From contig JADDTR010000011.1 in NCBI GenBank assembly GCA_015345905.1, positions 769,622 to 833,621 on the forward strand: a stretch of DNA of 64,000 bases, in the 5' to 3' direction. Made by a program: the position numbers and the translations under genes. Shown here in pieces: positions 34,737-45,566 of the stretch. The notes under the pieces are model-generated. The model searched no databases. It was not told the DNA's origin and saw only the letters and a program-made list of their open reading frames with translations. Positions within the stretch are counted from its first letter, which is position 1; each line of letters starts with the position of its first letter. The DNA comes from Aotearoamyces nothofagi. Lineage: Eukaryota; Ascomycota; Leotiomycetes; Leotiales; Tympanidaceae.

Positions 34737-37531
34737 TTAGATTGCTAGTCCCTTTCCATCCTTTGTCCACTGATAGAGTGACAAGAATTCACGACGGCGC
34801 GCTTTATGCTGTTCATGATCAACCGTCATTGTGCCACGCACATTATACAGTGCTGACCGAAGGACCTTTCTGAAATTTCTCTGAACAGTGGTTAGCGCTG
34901 ATACATATAACCCAAGGGACGACTCACCTGATATTCAGTACTCAGAGTCGCAACACAGACCTCGTGCGCTCGAATTATAGTCTCGCAAGCCTGACTAACC
35001 GTTTCGCTCGTTGCCATCTCCATCCTATCGGCAAATATCAACAAGATGAAGCTGCCGTGAAGCAAATAGATGCCGAACAGGTACGGCATGAAGCTGAGCT
35101 CGGGATCGAATTGAAGAATCTCCGATACGGCGGTCGCTGCTGATATAGCATGCGTAGCACACTTCACGAAGCTACTCGGCGTCACCCATTGATCGACGTC
35201 GTCGAGCATGTTGATCGGGTCCCAGCTGCCGTGCAGGAGGATATGCAGAGCATGGATGATATGCTTGCTATACCCGATGACTGTCTTCTTCCTCGTCTGC
35301 TCCGCTGACCAAGGCCGCAGATCTCGATAGGTGCTGAAGATGCCCTGCGGCGAGGAATATGCCAAAGGTTGGTCCATGTCCGGAACGTTGAACACCAGCG
35401 CATCTTCAAATGCTTTCAGGGACGCTTCGCAGGTCTCCAGAGTGCTTTCAATCTGGAGGACTGCTGCCTCTCGACCTAGGAGGCTAAAGCGCGGGTGGCA
35501 GCTGAGATGATGGATCTCCACAATGTCTCCGAGGATCGTCATGAGTGGCAGGAAATACTCAAAGAGTCCGACGCCCGTGATTGTTGTGGAAGGGCCATAG
35601 TAGCGGAGGAGTGGCTCCCGACTAATCTTTGCATCCAATTCCTGCCAGGTTGTTTCGTCAAGAGGCTGATAGAGGCGACACTCGGCATCGAGAATACTCA
35701 GCTGCGCATTATACGAGAGAGCAAGATGTCGATCAAGACAGAACAGAAGCCACCAAGTACGTCTCCTCTCCTCGTTCGCCTCTTCCATGGAGAGTCTGTC
35801 GCCTAGGCTCATGAATCCAGATCCGCTCTCACTACGGTCTCGTGTCGATTGGGCTGCTCTCTGAAACTCCACGTTATCCTGTTCCAAATTCATATTAAGC
35901 TCTTTTGCCAGTGCCCAAGCCTTTCTCCACCAAGTCAGGGAATCTCGTTTGGTATCTCCACCAGAAATGAAGACCGCGATGAGAGTATACGTCATAACAT
36001 CATCCAATGTCCCGAGTTGATAGTGGTGAAGTTCATCAGGTTCCGTATCAATGGTTCCGTTCTTCCGTGTTTGGCGATTTGAATCCTCATATGTACGGGG
36101 AGCTAGTCTTGTCAGTTCAGCATTCTTCACTAAATGAGCTCTCATACCTGAATTCGGGCTAGAATTTTCTTTCTTTCTACGATGCAGGAGATCAACACAG
36201 ACATTAAAGAGCTGATCACAGATCTTAGATCTCGCTCCCGAATATGTCTTGAAGACCTTTGCATCTGATGTTTGTGCTGTCACCCATAACATCGCTGCTA
36301 AGAGTGCTGGTGACGTGACTCTCGGCTTCACAAATCGAAGGAAGCTTTTCTTTCGAAAGATCTGCGTCAACACATACGGTGAGGCACATTCAAAAAGTGA
36401 ATTTGATGGATCTCTAAAATATAGATCTAGAAGATCACAAGCTTCACTAGTGGCGATAATGGATTCGATATGAGGGAGCAATGGTCGCAGGACTGGGTAA
36501 CGACAGTCAGGGTCTCCAACGCCAAGCGGTAGACGAAACTCGGGCTGAATATTGCCTGTAATCGGCTGCAACCTTCCTGATGGGCCGTCATGTACTTCAC
36601 TATATGGTGTACCTGTCTGAAACATTCCACCTGGTGATGGAAGATTGAGCTGAGATAATCCGCCCCGTTGATTAGCAGCTGAAGAGGCCTGTCGATTAAT
36701 AGGTCGGTCTGAGAAGTGGGGACTATAATTCGTCTGTCCATGACCGTTCGGGAATGGAGAGACCTGGTTCTCTGTCCAATCCAAGAATGGCTGAGTCGTA
36801 TTTATCGGTGCATTATCCCCATGGTGTCCGAAATTTTGCGAGTTAATAGGACTCTCATTGGGTAGACTTTGGTTGTCTTGACTGTTTGTATACAACTGAG
36901 TGTCATTTGACACTGTGAGATATGATTGTTGAGTCTCGCTAGACTCGATCCGATCAGCTTGGCCATATGAGCCATGATAATTGTCGTTAGATGATGGAGT
37001 TTCTTGGTTCACAGGATCCGAATATTCTGATATCTCTACAGAAGTCTGTTGATGAATTGTGCTACGAGTACTGGTCTGGTTACTAGTTGACGGTGAGTTC
37101 TGATGCTGAGGAGTCTCATTCGTATCCTTTGGAGCAGTTGCTTTGCTAGTTGAACCTAACTTTGCTCTTCTTCCGCGTCTCCTCTGTTCTCTTGTGTAGG
37201 TACAAACGAAATCATAGTCTATTTAGGAGAAGGGATATCATTTAGCCTGTAAACCGGATACGAGAATTCAACACAGGGTACATACCTACGCAGTGTTGAC
37301 TTGGTTTAACTACCGTCAGCCAAGAGGTAAACATATAAACAGGCGTTGGACTCACCAAGGCGTGTTCCCATCACATCTCGTCCTTGACGTACTACACTTA
37401 TCACAAGCCCGCTTGGCCCTTTTCCGTCGGAATTCAGGTGAAGTCATATCTAACGCAATATTAGACTGGTTGGTATCATGTAGAGCAAATGGTATATCCT
37501 CACCGTTTTCCCCGACGGGATTTCGCGTCAT
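34737..37531 (-). CDS. XlnR-like Zn2Cys6 transcriptional activator
   Basis: Five exons: 37531-37504, 37449-37356, 37299-37286 (14 nt), 37218-34928 and 34880-34737, giving 856 residues. The zinc cluster is Cys25, 28, 35, 41, 44 and 51, assembled over three exons. It is followed by a basic REQRRRGRRAK segment like that of XlnR. The large exon holds the fungal transcription factor domain (TLDDVMTYTLIA, WWRKAWALAKELN, RRRTWWLLFCLDRHLAL). The C-terminal blocks AISAATAVSEILQFDPEL, GIYLLHGSF and STEYQRNFRKV...LYQWTKDGKGLAI follow the xylanolytic activator XlnR closely. XlnR regulates xylan and pentose catabolism. This copy is diverged, especially in the Gln/Asn/Ser-rich segment after the finger (about 80-230), so it is more likely a paralogue. 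It is divergent from a D-arabinose-dehydrogenase-type reductase. Confidence 0.88.
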
Positions 37532-38234
37532 TTTAACTCGGATTTCTTGTTAAAAAGCAGTCATGAGATATTCAATAGCACCGTAGTGGAACGAGATATC
37601 GTGCCGATGAAGTTCCGTGATCTTTGGGGTTATTGCTAGGATTGAGAAGAGATGTGCCGTTGCCAGAATCGTATGGTGATATATTTGTCAAACCTGTATT
37701 CAACACCGGATGATATACTTTTGATGTTCGCAAACTTTGTGATATTTTTGATTGTTGGTATCTCGCGCCTACAGCACTCTTCGCTTGACTCCGTAAAGAT
37801 GTCTCGGTCGTAGTACTCTATTTCCCCCATTGATGCCTGATAGCTAGTTCTCCTCCTGGTACGTCTCCGTGTGGGGAACTGGAGATCCCCTTCTCATCGG
37901 GGATTATGTGTAAATAGGAGCGTTCAATGCTGGGGACAAGTGACTGCCCCGTAATCTTCATGCCGGTTAATTGAATCCCCGCCAAATTCTGCCATCGCTC
38001 CCCAATCGGCTATATTTGAGCGGTGAGCGGCAGAGGCGGGTAAATTCCCGGAACTCAATTATCCCCTCAGTCCCGTCGGGTAATTCATGCTAGTAGATCT
38101 TATGACTTCCTATCTCCGGTAAGATATTACATGAATTTCCCCGAGGTAAGAATCTATGCAGACTCGCATTGATATTTGATATTTGATGTAGGCAAAGGCT
38201 CTGTTTTTCATATGCTCACCGATGCACCATTTCC
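37532..38234. promoter_or_regulatory. Shared promoter of XlnR-like gene and aldo/keto reductase
   Basis: A 703-bp divergent intergenic region. CCCGTCGGG occurs at 38072-38080, and its reverse complement CCCGACGGG at 37511-37519, just inside the regulator's first exon. These CCG/CGG-type palindromes suit Zn2Cys6 factors. A GGCTAT, close to the XlnR core GGCTAA, occurs near 38007. Functional assignment is inference. Confidence 0.4.
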
Positions 38235-39470
38235 ATGTCTGTTTCCAACTTCTTGCGTAGATTCAAATCTAAATTCTCTATGGCTAAATCAATAGTTGCA
38301 CTCGATGAAACTGTACCTGTGAACCAAGGACACGCCAATGGACCACTTCTATCATCGATAGTTTCAAGGATAGTGTTTGGTGGTGGAAGTTTTACATATC
38401 AAAGCCATCCTGATCCTTATGTTCTGCCGGTACGAGATATTATTCAGCTGGCACTCGAAAGTGGTATACGAACTTTTGATACGTCTCCCTATTATGGACC
38501 CTCGGAAAGCCTTCTTGGTGATGCATTCCTCCAACCTAATATTGCTGCCAAATACCCACGCCAAGATTATATCTTGATGACAAAAGTTGGCCGAATTGCA
38601 GCTACGGAATTCGATTATTCCCCTCCATGGATCCGCCAGTCGGTATATCGCTCATTGGAAAGATTTAAGACATCATACCTGGACGTCGTATTCTGTCATG
38701 ATGTCGAATTTGTGACGGATGAAGATGTTGTGAAAGCTGTTGGAGTGCTGTTTGATCTTGCCAAGGAGGGCAAAATTCGTTACGTCGGCATATCAGGATA
38801 CCCGTTAGAAAAGCTCATTAGAGTTGCGAATCTAGTCCGAGAACGATACGGAAGACCACTTGACGCTGTCCAGAATTGGGCGCATCTCACCCTCCAGAAT
38901 ACTCGATTGGAGAGTGAAGGTCTTCTAGCTCTACGAGCTGCTGGAGTGGACAGTATTTTCAGCTCTAGTCCTCTAGCCATTGGTCTTTTACGATCAGCTG
39001 GTGTCCCATGCGGTGCGCTTGGGGATTGGCACCCTGCTCCAGATGGACTCCGTAAAGCAGCTCTCAAGGCATCAAGATGGGTAGAGGCACAAGGAGAGAA
39101 TTTGGCTTCTCTGGCGCTACGCTATTCTCTCTCTAAACTTTTGCGCGCAACGAACAAGTCTAATGGCATGAGTATCATAATTGCTGCAAGCTCGGTGCAA
39201 GAGCTGGAGGCGAACCTGAGGTCATTAAAGTCTATCCTGCAGCGAAAATCTGAGGGATCAATACCATTATACAACGATATACGAGATTTCACCACCATAA
39301 ATAAGTCACAACTGGAAAAGGATGAACCATTATTTGCTGGAGTACGAAAGATACTCGGAAGGTGGATTGATTACACATTTATAAGTCCAGATAAAGGGTG
39401 GGACATAGAAACGAAAAGGATAGTACCAGTAGTGAAGAAGTCCCAGGAACCATGGGAGGTACGGCTTTGA
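38235..39470 (+). CDS. Aldo/keto reductase, D-arabinose/L-galactose dehydrogenase type
   Basis: A single open frame of 411 residues. The AKR catalytic tetrad is visible: Asp82 in FDTSPYYG, Tyr87, Lys117 in MTKVGR and His155 in VFCHDVE. Sequence around these points resembles the NAD-dependent D-arabinose 1-dehydrogenase (ARA2) and L-galactose dehydrogenase group, including SGIRTFDTSPYYG and GKIRYVGISGYPL. Such enzymes oxidise the anomeric carbon of a pentose or hexose to the lactone. In fungi this leads to erythroascorbate or pentonate. The protein is longer than the usual ~345 residues because of an N-terminal extension (about 1-42) and an extended C terminus, so the Met at residue 16 may be the true start. 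It is divergent from the XlnR-like gene. Confidence 0.87.
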   Translation: MSVSNFLRRFKSKFSMAKSIVALDETVPVNQGHANGPLLSSIVSRIVFGGGSFTYQSHPDPYVLPVRDIIQLALESGIRTFDTSPYYGPSESLLGDAFLQPNIAAKYPRQDYILMTKVGRIAATEFDYSPPWIRQSVYRSLERFKTSYLDVVFCHDVEFVTDEDVVKAVGVLFDLAKEGKIRYVGISGYPLEKLIRVANLVRERYGRPLDAVQNWAHLTLQNTRLESEGLLALRAAGVDSIFSSSPLAIGLLRSAGVPCGALGDWHPAPDGLRKAALKASRWVEAQGENLASLALRYSLSKLLRATNKSNGMSIIIAASSVQELEANLRSLKSILQRKSEGSIPLYNDIRDFTTINKSQLEKDEPLFAGVRKILGRWIDYTFISPDKGWDIETKRIVPVVKKSQEPWEVRL

Positions 39471-39786
39471 GTTTAGTTAGCTTAATAATCAACAACGGAG
39501 TTTTTGGCGGATATGTTAACACATTACATCTGGAAAGTATAAAGATCCTGTGCTTATGGTTTCTTGCGTCAAATTCCGATATGGCCTAAGATATGTTTAG
39601 TCCGCCGTAGTACGGCATATTTCGTGGAGTTAATCATTCAAAGCCCGATCGGTGACGGGGTTAAGAGATGCAGATATGCGATAGGTATTGGGAAGTGTTG
39701 CCCACATCATATATCTATTTCTGCAATAAATATCACTCTCTTCTTCGACTCTTTCACAGTTGATATCAGCGATTTCATAATCCAAA
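39471..39786. other. Intergenic region
   Basis: Ordinary sequence between the reductase and the SDR pseudogene. No feature recognised. Confidence 0.5.
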
Positions 39787-40495
39787 ATGGCCTCAATCTC
39801 TTACACTACCAAGATCTCCCTGATCACAGGAGCAAACAAAGGCATCGGCTTTGCTACCGCCAGAGCTCTAACAACACAACACAATGGTTATCATGTCCTA
39901 TTAGGCAGTCGTGACGCAGAAAGAGGCATAAAGGCTGCTGCTGTATTGCAAGAGGAAGGGCTGTCGGTTGAACCATTCTATCGAAGCTGCGGCAGAGGTT
40001 ATAAGAGAGAAATTCGGTCGTCTCGACGTCCTCATCAACAACTCCGGTATTGCCATCGACGACCAAGGTTTCACTCGCAGCACACTCGAGAGGACGTTTG
40101 CAGTAAATACATTCGGCGCTGCTTCGACTACGGAGGCCTTTGTTCCGTTACTTAAAAGGTCAAGGGCAGCACGCATTGTATTCGTGTCATCAGATCTTGG
40201 CTCTTTGGCCGGAAGGGCAGACCCCGAGTTCAAATATGTTGACCACCAAGCGCCGGCATATAGGATGAGTAAAGCGGCAATGAATGTGCTGGCATTGCAT
40301 TATGCAGTACTTTATAGGGATGCTGGATGGAAGGTGAATATTACAAATCCCGGGTATACGAAGACGGATTTGAGTCACAACACTGGCCCTGGGAGTGTTG
40401 AGGATAGAGCAAAAAATGAGGTTCGATTGACAACTCTTGGAGAAAATGGAGAAACGGGTACATACTCGGAGAACGAAGGATCCTTACCGTGGTAG
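39787..40495 (+). pseudogene. Short-chain dehydrogenase, frameshifted
   Basis: The N-terminal half reads in one frame from 39787 (ISLITGANKGIGFATARAL, the Rossmann TGxxxGxG motif, up to GLSVEP). The rest reads in the next frame from about 39974 (SIEAAAEVIREKFGRLDVLINNSG, SSDLGSLAG, catalytic YRMSK, NPGYTKTDL) to a stop at 40495. The switch lies at about 39970-39976. In relatives a short strand containing an Asp/Val segment sits between SVEP and the SIEAAA helix and is missing here, so a small deletion not divisible by three best explains it. No intron with GT and AG restores both frame and missing residues. The catalytic Ser-Tyr-Lys are otherwise intact, so the lesion looks recent or could be an assembly error. 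Confidence 0.7.
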
Positions 40496-41157
40496 AGAAA
40501 TTAGATCAAATTGATCTCAGCTATATGGTTCAATGCAGACAGTTCATATGTTCCTATGGCATTGTCGCTGATACTTGGTGCGTATGAGATAAGGTAAAAT
40601 TCTTGGCTGCAAATGCAGCACCTTTCTCGACATTTAGGTACGTTTGTATTATCAATGTAGAGATTCAATCGTGTTGTTTCTTGGCTTCTGTAGTTCAGCA
40701 GCGCGACCGAGAGTGCCGGTGGCAGCCATGAGCCAAATAAATACTAAATTTTCGAATATTAAGCATCATAGCAAAGGTTATATATAGAGACTTCCTTGAT
40801 TGTATCCTACTCTAGGGAACATCTGGTCCATGTAATTGACTCAGGAAATATCATATTGAGTACCGGATGGATGGGGATTGCGTGTGGTCACGTGCTACCG
40901 CGTTTTCATCACGGCAGAAAATGGTCATTTTAGCTGAAACTGTTTCAGGTTCACGGACCTTGCCGCTCCATATCTCAAATCCTTTCGATTTCTTTACAAC
41001 AGGACAGGACACGTTCGGAAACTTGACCTTGTCTTCTTCTTCCTCTTCTGCGATTATGATTATGAATTGATTTGGTAATCTTCTATTGCTCATTAACAAT
41101 TCCGCCGTGTTAGACCTTCTACTTGAGTTTCCTTCTCGCGTCACGTTACACCTCAGA
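40496..41157. other. Intergenic region
   Basis: No gene or repeat recognised. The open frame of the next gene extends to 41086, but the ATG at 41158 is preferred. Confidence 0.45.
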
Positions 41158-43024
41158 ATGGCCGTAGTACAAAGAGGAGTGCCGGATATCCCAGATACTT
41201 CTTCGTTGACTGCAGAGAATTTTGAGAAGGAGTTAAAGGCTCTGGCAGTCAAAGCCAAGGAGCAGACGTTCACGAAACAGGCATTAGAGCAAATTACGGT
41301 CTTGTTGAAGGTTGCAGCTGTCCTCGCGCTTGCAGGGGTTTATTCAAATGTATCACAACTCACGTTATCGCCAGTATACGGATCCATACCCTCATCTCTA
41401 TGGCATTCAAAAGCTGTCACGTTATCTTGTTTCCTCGGGTGGTCTAGTAGTTTATGGCTCAGGAGAACATTGTCAATGAAGCCATCCCAACTCCTACCAC
41501 TGGTCGCTATCTATATTCCGACATTTCAGTACTTCGTTTTTCAATTCAGCAATACCTTTGGAGCAACATATGGACCACTGATCACGGAGATTGTCACCTT
41601 TCTTCCACTTCTTTTACTGTCAGGCTCATGTGCAGCACTCCTCTTGGATGACCTTGACCTTAGTAGACTTGGAAAGCACGTTGCAGATGCTGGGCCAGGA
41701 ATTGGATCTTTTGCCTTCTACAAGGCTGTTGAATACGCATCTGGTGTTTACCTTCAAAAGACCATCGGAGCTACTTTCGCACAGAGTCGATTAGGTCTCC
41801 AAATCATCCTTGGCGGACTTTACGCCTTGTTAGCGCCATCAAAGCTACTGATATATGCACTACCAGCTGTGTTACATACGGCACTTTTTAATCCCCATGC
41901 CCAAACCTCATGGGCTACTCAGTCTCTAAATTCTACATTGGCGAAAGAGGGCTACACTTTACTCGCACGCCAAGATTCTGTGACCGGTTACATTTCCGTA
42001 TTAGAAAGTAACACTCAGCATTTCCGGGTCTTACGTTGCGATCATAGCTTGCTTGGAGGTGAATGGCTACAGCTACCTAATGGAATATTACCTGGTAATA
42101 CGCGGGTCAAGGAGCCTATCTACGCCATCTTCGCAATGTTAGAAGCTGTAAGGCTAATCGAAGTTCCCATTCGTATACCTGACAACGAGGCCAATGCATT
42201 AATCATGTATGGATCCATCCCCGTTCTGATGTGAGTCCTACTAACAAATTTTCACCAGTGGTTTAGGTATTGGGACAACACCAGCTGCTCTAGTGGCTCA
42301 TGGAATTAACACGACTGTGGTAGAGATTGATCCTATAGTACACAAATACGCTGCAGAGTATTTCTCATTACCCAGCAATCACACTTCGGTTATCGCCGAC
42401 GCAATAATCTATACAGCCCATCTGGCTAGAGAGACGGATCAAAGATTCGATTACATCATTCATGATGTCTTTACTGGCGGGGCGGAACCTGTTGATCTTT
42501 TTACTCTCGAATTCTTAGCTAATCTACATAGCGTGCTAAAGCCTAACGGTATCATTGCAATTGTGAGTGCAAACACTCTCTGCATATGCACACTTGGCTG
42601 ATTTTTTGCACAGAACTATGCGGGGGATCTCCTCCTCCCGTCATCCCGACTCGTAGTCCGAACTATAAAATCGGTCTTTCCCACTTGCCGGATCTATCGC
42701 GAATCGCCACCCCCAACCACAGCTCAAATTACTACTGACGGACAAGATTTCACAAACATGGTAATCTTTTGCACTAGTTTGGAAACCCCGATCACCTTCC
42801 GAGAACCTATCCAGGACGATTATCTTCGCAGCGGCGCACGAAAGATGTATCTAGTGCCGAAGCATGAGATAAATGAGGACGTGTTTCTAGAGCAAGATGG
42901 AGATAGAAGTGTTTTAAGTAAAAATGGCACTGACAGATTGACCAAATGGCAACAGAAGAGTGCAGTGGGACATTGGAATGTTATGAGAACAGTCATTCCG
43001 AACAAGGTTTGGGAGCTATGGTGA
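41158..43024 (+). CDS. Membrane-anchored spermidine-synthase-like protein
   Basis: Three exons: 41158-42206, 42259-42562 and 42614-43024 (introns GTATGG...CACCAG and GTGAGT...GCACAG). They give 587 residues; an in-frame ATG at 41086 would add 24. The N-terminal half has several hydrophobic helices (about residues 45-245, for example VLLKVAAVLALAGVY and FLPLLLLSGSCAALLL). The C-terminal half is a Rossmann methyltransferase-like domain of the spermidine-synthase fold: the cofactor loop LIIGLGIGTTPAAL forms only across intron 1, followed by VVEIDP and DYIIHDVFTGG. This arrangement matches a fungal membrane-bound polyamine-synthase-like family of unknown reaction. True aminopropyltransferase activity is uncertain. 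It is followed by an AlkB-type gene on the same strand. Confidence 0.8.
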
Positions 43025-43239
43025 TGATGGATTCTAGAGGCTCAATGTATTTTAAGAGTCTATTTTTAAAAATACTGCGTACAGAGATGAATTATCATTG
43101 ATTGTAAAAATTAAATCGTCATGAGGCTCTAAACATATTTCTCGATGACTTCAAGGGGTGGAGATTCGGTTAATCACATGACCTGTAGCTAGTGGGGTGA
43201 TAATCGACGCCGGCACTTTCGAAAATCCACAAAAACAAG

Positions 43240-44412
43240 ATGGGACCTGCACGTGATACACACGCCGTACCTCCTGAGCACATATGCAAGGCTTATTGGA
43301 AATACAATAAGGCTAGCCTGAAAGAGGTAGAGAATGACTCTGATGTTGTCGACTTCCAACGAGGATTGAGTTCAGAGCAACAGCCACAATGGCGGCCAGT
43401 GCCAGTTTCGTCCTCAGCTGCCATTGCCGTAGCATGCGCCTCGTTTTCTAAGGACGAAAGATGTAATGAATACAATCCGACTGAGGATGATGAGACCCCT
43501 TCTCATTCAGAGCCATACAACGCATATGACAATGCTGAGTTCCCAGGTTTGTTAGCCCGAAGGGCTCGTACGATTCCGATATTAACATCTGCTGAAGGTC
43601 TCCGTTTCTACCCATCACTTTTACCCCCAGAAACTCAAATGCTCCTCCTCTCACGTCTTTTACATCGGGATTTAGCCAACAAGAATCACAAAACTAATCT
43701 ACAGGCCGACTATCACGTACCTTATCCCTCGCTGAGCCATAGCCCAGAAAACAACTCGCAAGGCCTTCCAAAACGTCGGACAAAAGACCCTTCATTCTTC
43801 ACATACCCTCAATCATCATCAGCTTCAATGCTAATACCAAAGAATCTAACTACTCACAAAACACTAAACATGGCTCAATACCTCCAAAGGAAACTCCGAT
43901 GGCTCACCCTTGGCGATCAATACGACTGGCCAACGCGCAGTTACTCGGGCACCGACCTAACCCAATTTCCAAAAGATATTGCACGTCTAGTTCGCGGTCT
44001 ATTTCCCAATCTCAAAGCTGAATCAGGTGTCGTGTTGTTATACTCGACAAAGGATTACATGCCTGTTCATCGAGACGTAAGTGAGGAATGTAACCGAGGG
44101 CTCGCAAGTTTCAGTTTAGGCTGTGACGGGCTTTTCGTCGTAGCTAAAGATACAAACGAGGGAGAAGAGGAGCATGGAGAGATTGTGGTGCTGAGAGTCA
44201 GGTCGGGAGACGTGGTGCAAATGTCGGGAGAGACGAGATGGGCGTGGCATGCAATGCCGAAAGTACTTGCAGGGACGTGTCCGGACTTCATGGCGGATTG
44301 GCCGGCTGGGTCGGAAGGATTGGTTGGAGAGAGAGCGAGGGTATTCGAAAGATGGAGGGGGTATATGGCGACAAAAAGATTGAATATCAGCTGTCGGCAG
44401 GTATGGGATTGA
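43240..44412 (+). CDS. AlkB-family (ALKBH1-like) 2-oxoglutarate/Fe(II) dioxygenase
   Basis: A single open frame of 390 residues. The C-terminal half has the AlkB core: WLTLGDQYDWPTRSY (221-235), YSTKDYMPVHRDVSEE with the iron ligands His277 and Asp279, GLASFSLGCDGLFVV, then the third ligand His337 (WAWHAMP). The 2-oxoglutarate-binding arginines lie in RLNISCRQ (Arg380 and Arg386). This layout is that of ALKBH1 proteins, which act on methylated tRNA and possibly DNA in nucleus and mitochondria. The N-terminal ~110 residues are poorly conserved and contain an acidic stretch, followed by a nucleotide-recognition-lid-like region up to ~210. All catalytic residues are present. Confidence 0.88.
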   Translation: MGPARDTHAVPPEHICKAYWKYNKASLKEVENDSDVVDFQRGLSSEQQPQWRPVPVSSSAAIAVACASFSKDERCNEYNPTEDDETPSHSEPYNAYDNAEFPGLLARRARTIPILTSAEGLRFYPSLLPPETQMLLLSRLLHRDLANKNHKTNLQADYHVPYPSLSHSPENNSQGLPKRRTKDPSFFTYPQSSSASMLIPKNLTTHKTLNMAQYLQRKLRWLTLGDQYDWPTRSYSGTDLTQFPKDIARLVRGLFPNLKAESGVVLLYSTKDYMPVHRDVSEECNRGLASFSLGCDGLFVVAKDTNEGEEEHGEIVVLRVRSGDVVQMSGETRWAWHAMPKVLAGTCPDFMADWPAGSEGLVGERARVFERWRGYMATKRLNISCRQVWD

Positions 44413-44925
44413 ATCGAAGGCCTTAGTTAGACGTAGTGGTGGTAGATTAATTACTGATATCAAACACAAGTGCTCTGGGATAGCCTATAAAGGTATCATC
44501 CCCAAGCGGGTTCCAGAAAGTTTCTACAGGAGAGACATGGTGATAGGTAGGAGAGCCTTCCTTCCTCACTATAATGCAGATGATGTGGTATTAGAGTACA
44601 ACGTAGTCTACAATCTCAACCCTGCCTCATAATCTCTTTTGAGCGTGACGAATTCTGTTTCGTCTGCGTACGCTCCACGGGAAATGCTTCGATTATGTTC
44701 TCGATTGTCGTCGTCACCGCTCGTGGAAAGGGGAGCGGGAATGGGGACGGGGACATTATCACTCTTGAAGCAAATGCAGAACTCTAAATGTTTGCCGTTG
44801 TAAGTTACGTAATTGCTGCGTGACCGCCCTAGCAAGTCTCGTCGAGGTGCCTCAAAATCCCCCCAGTCTTGGCCGAGAAATGGCTATCTCATGTAGCAAG
44901 ATAGCCCATTCGCTCTTCCATAATC
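44413..44925. other. Intergenic region upstream of tRNA
   Basis: No gene supported; a 75-codon reverse frame at 44608-44835 has no recognisable features. A small hairpin (GGCTATCT with AGATAGCC) lies at about 44882-44907, shortly before the tRNA. Confidence 0.45.
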
Positions 44926-44997
44926 GGCCTGCTGGCCCAATGGCAAGGCGCTTGACTACGAATCAAGAGATTGCAGGTTCGATCCCTGCGTAGGTCA
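44926..44997 (+). tRNA. tRNA-Arg (ACG)
   Basis: A 72-nt cloverleaf without intron. Acceptor stem GGCCTGC pairs with GTAGGTC, including two G-T wobbles, and the discriminator is A. D stem is GCC/GGC. The anticodon arm is CTTGA-CTACGAA-TCAAG with anticodon ACG at 44958-44960. T arm GCAGG-TTCGATC-CCTGC contains the internal B box. It decodes CGU after A-to-I editing. Confidence 0.95.
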
Positions 44998-45004
44998 CAT
45001 TATC

Positions 45005-45009
45005 TTTTT
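45005..45009 (+). terminator. RNA polymerase III terminator
   Basis: TTTTT eight bases after the tRNA, with a second T run shortly after (about 45014-45018). Confidence 0.75.
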
Positions 45010-45566
45010 GCCTCTTTTTCCGGCTCTACTAGAATGGGAGATAAATTTTTGAGATAGTGAAATCTCCTAATGAAGCTCTAGAATCATTGACTGAGAAAGT
45101 ACCTTTTGGCAAGTATCCCTCTTCGCGTGTGAACTTTTTTTTTGTGGTGTCGCTTAAGACAGTTTACGCATCGCGGGTCTCGAGATTTAGCAGATGGCGC
45201 GTGTTCGGCTTATTAGTCGAGTACTCACCGGTTAAAGTGGAACTGATTCTTATACTCTTTTCAAAATAGGGTGCGATACTTGCTATAAACTCCTTATTAA
45301 ATAATTAAAAATGACATATTCTCTAATCAACTTTTAAATCAAAGGGAAGTCTTGGGAACGCAAATTCGATTATTTGACAACGCTTAATTTATAAATTAAC
45401 TGCATTATAACTTTATAATATTTAATATTCTTTATTTCTGCTTTAGTAATTCATGTTTATTTATATTTTATTTACTTTTATATAGAGCTTGCTAGCGATT
45501 TTTGATATACACTACACAACTTTAGTAACCCTATCTTCGTATTACTAAATAGTAGAGCCTTTATAA
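45010..45566. other. AT-rich intergenic region
   Basis: Strongly AT-rich from about 45290 to 45560 with no open frame, possibly a small repeat relic downstream of the tRNA. No element could be identified. Confidence 0.5.

Noticed and set aside
36125-36170. Extra intron in the XlnR-like large exon (GTATGAG...GACAAG)
   Set aside because: Removing the 40 nt would shift frame into a stop; the unspliced sequence is open.
42231-42258. 28-nt intron (GTGAGT...ACCAG) in the spermidine-synthase-like gene
   Set aside because: Too short; the donor at 42207 gives a 52-nt intron and rebuilds the cofactor loop.
44608-44835. 75-codon reverse frame near the tRNA
   Set aside because: No features beyond an open frame, and no supporting context.
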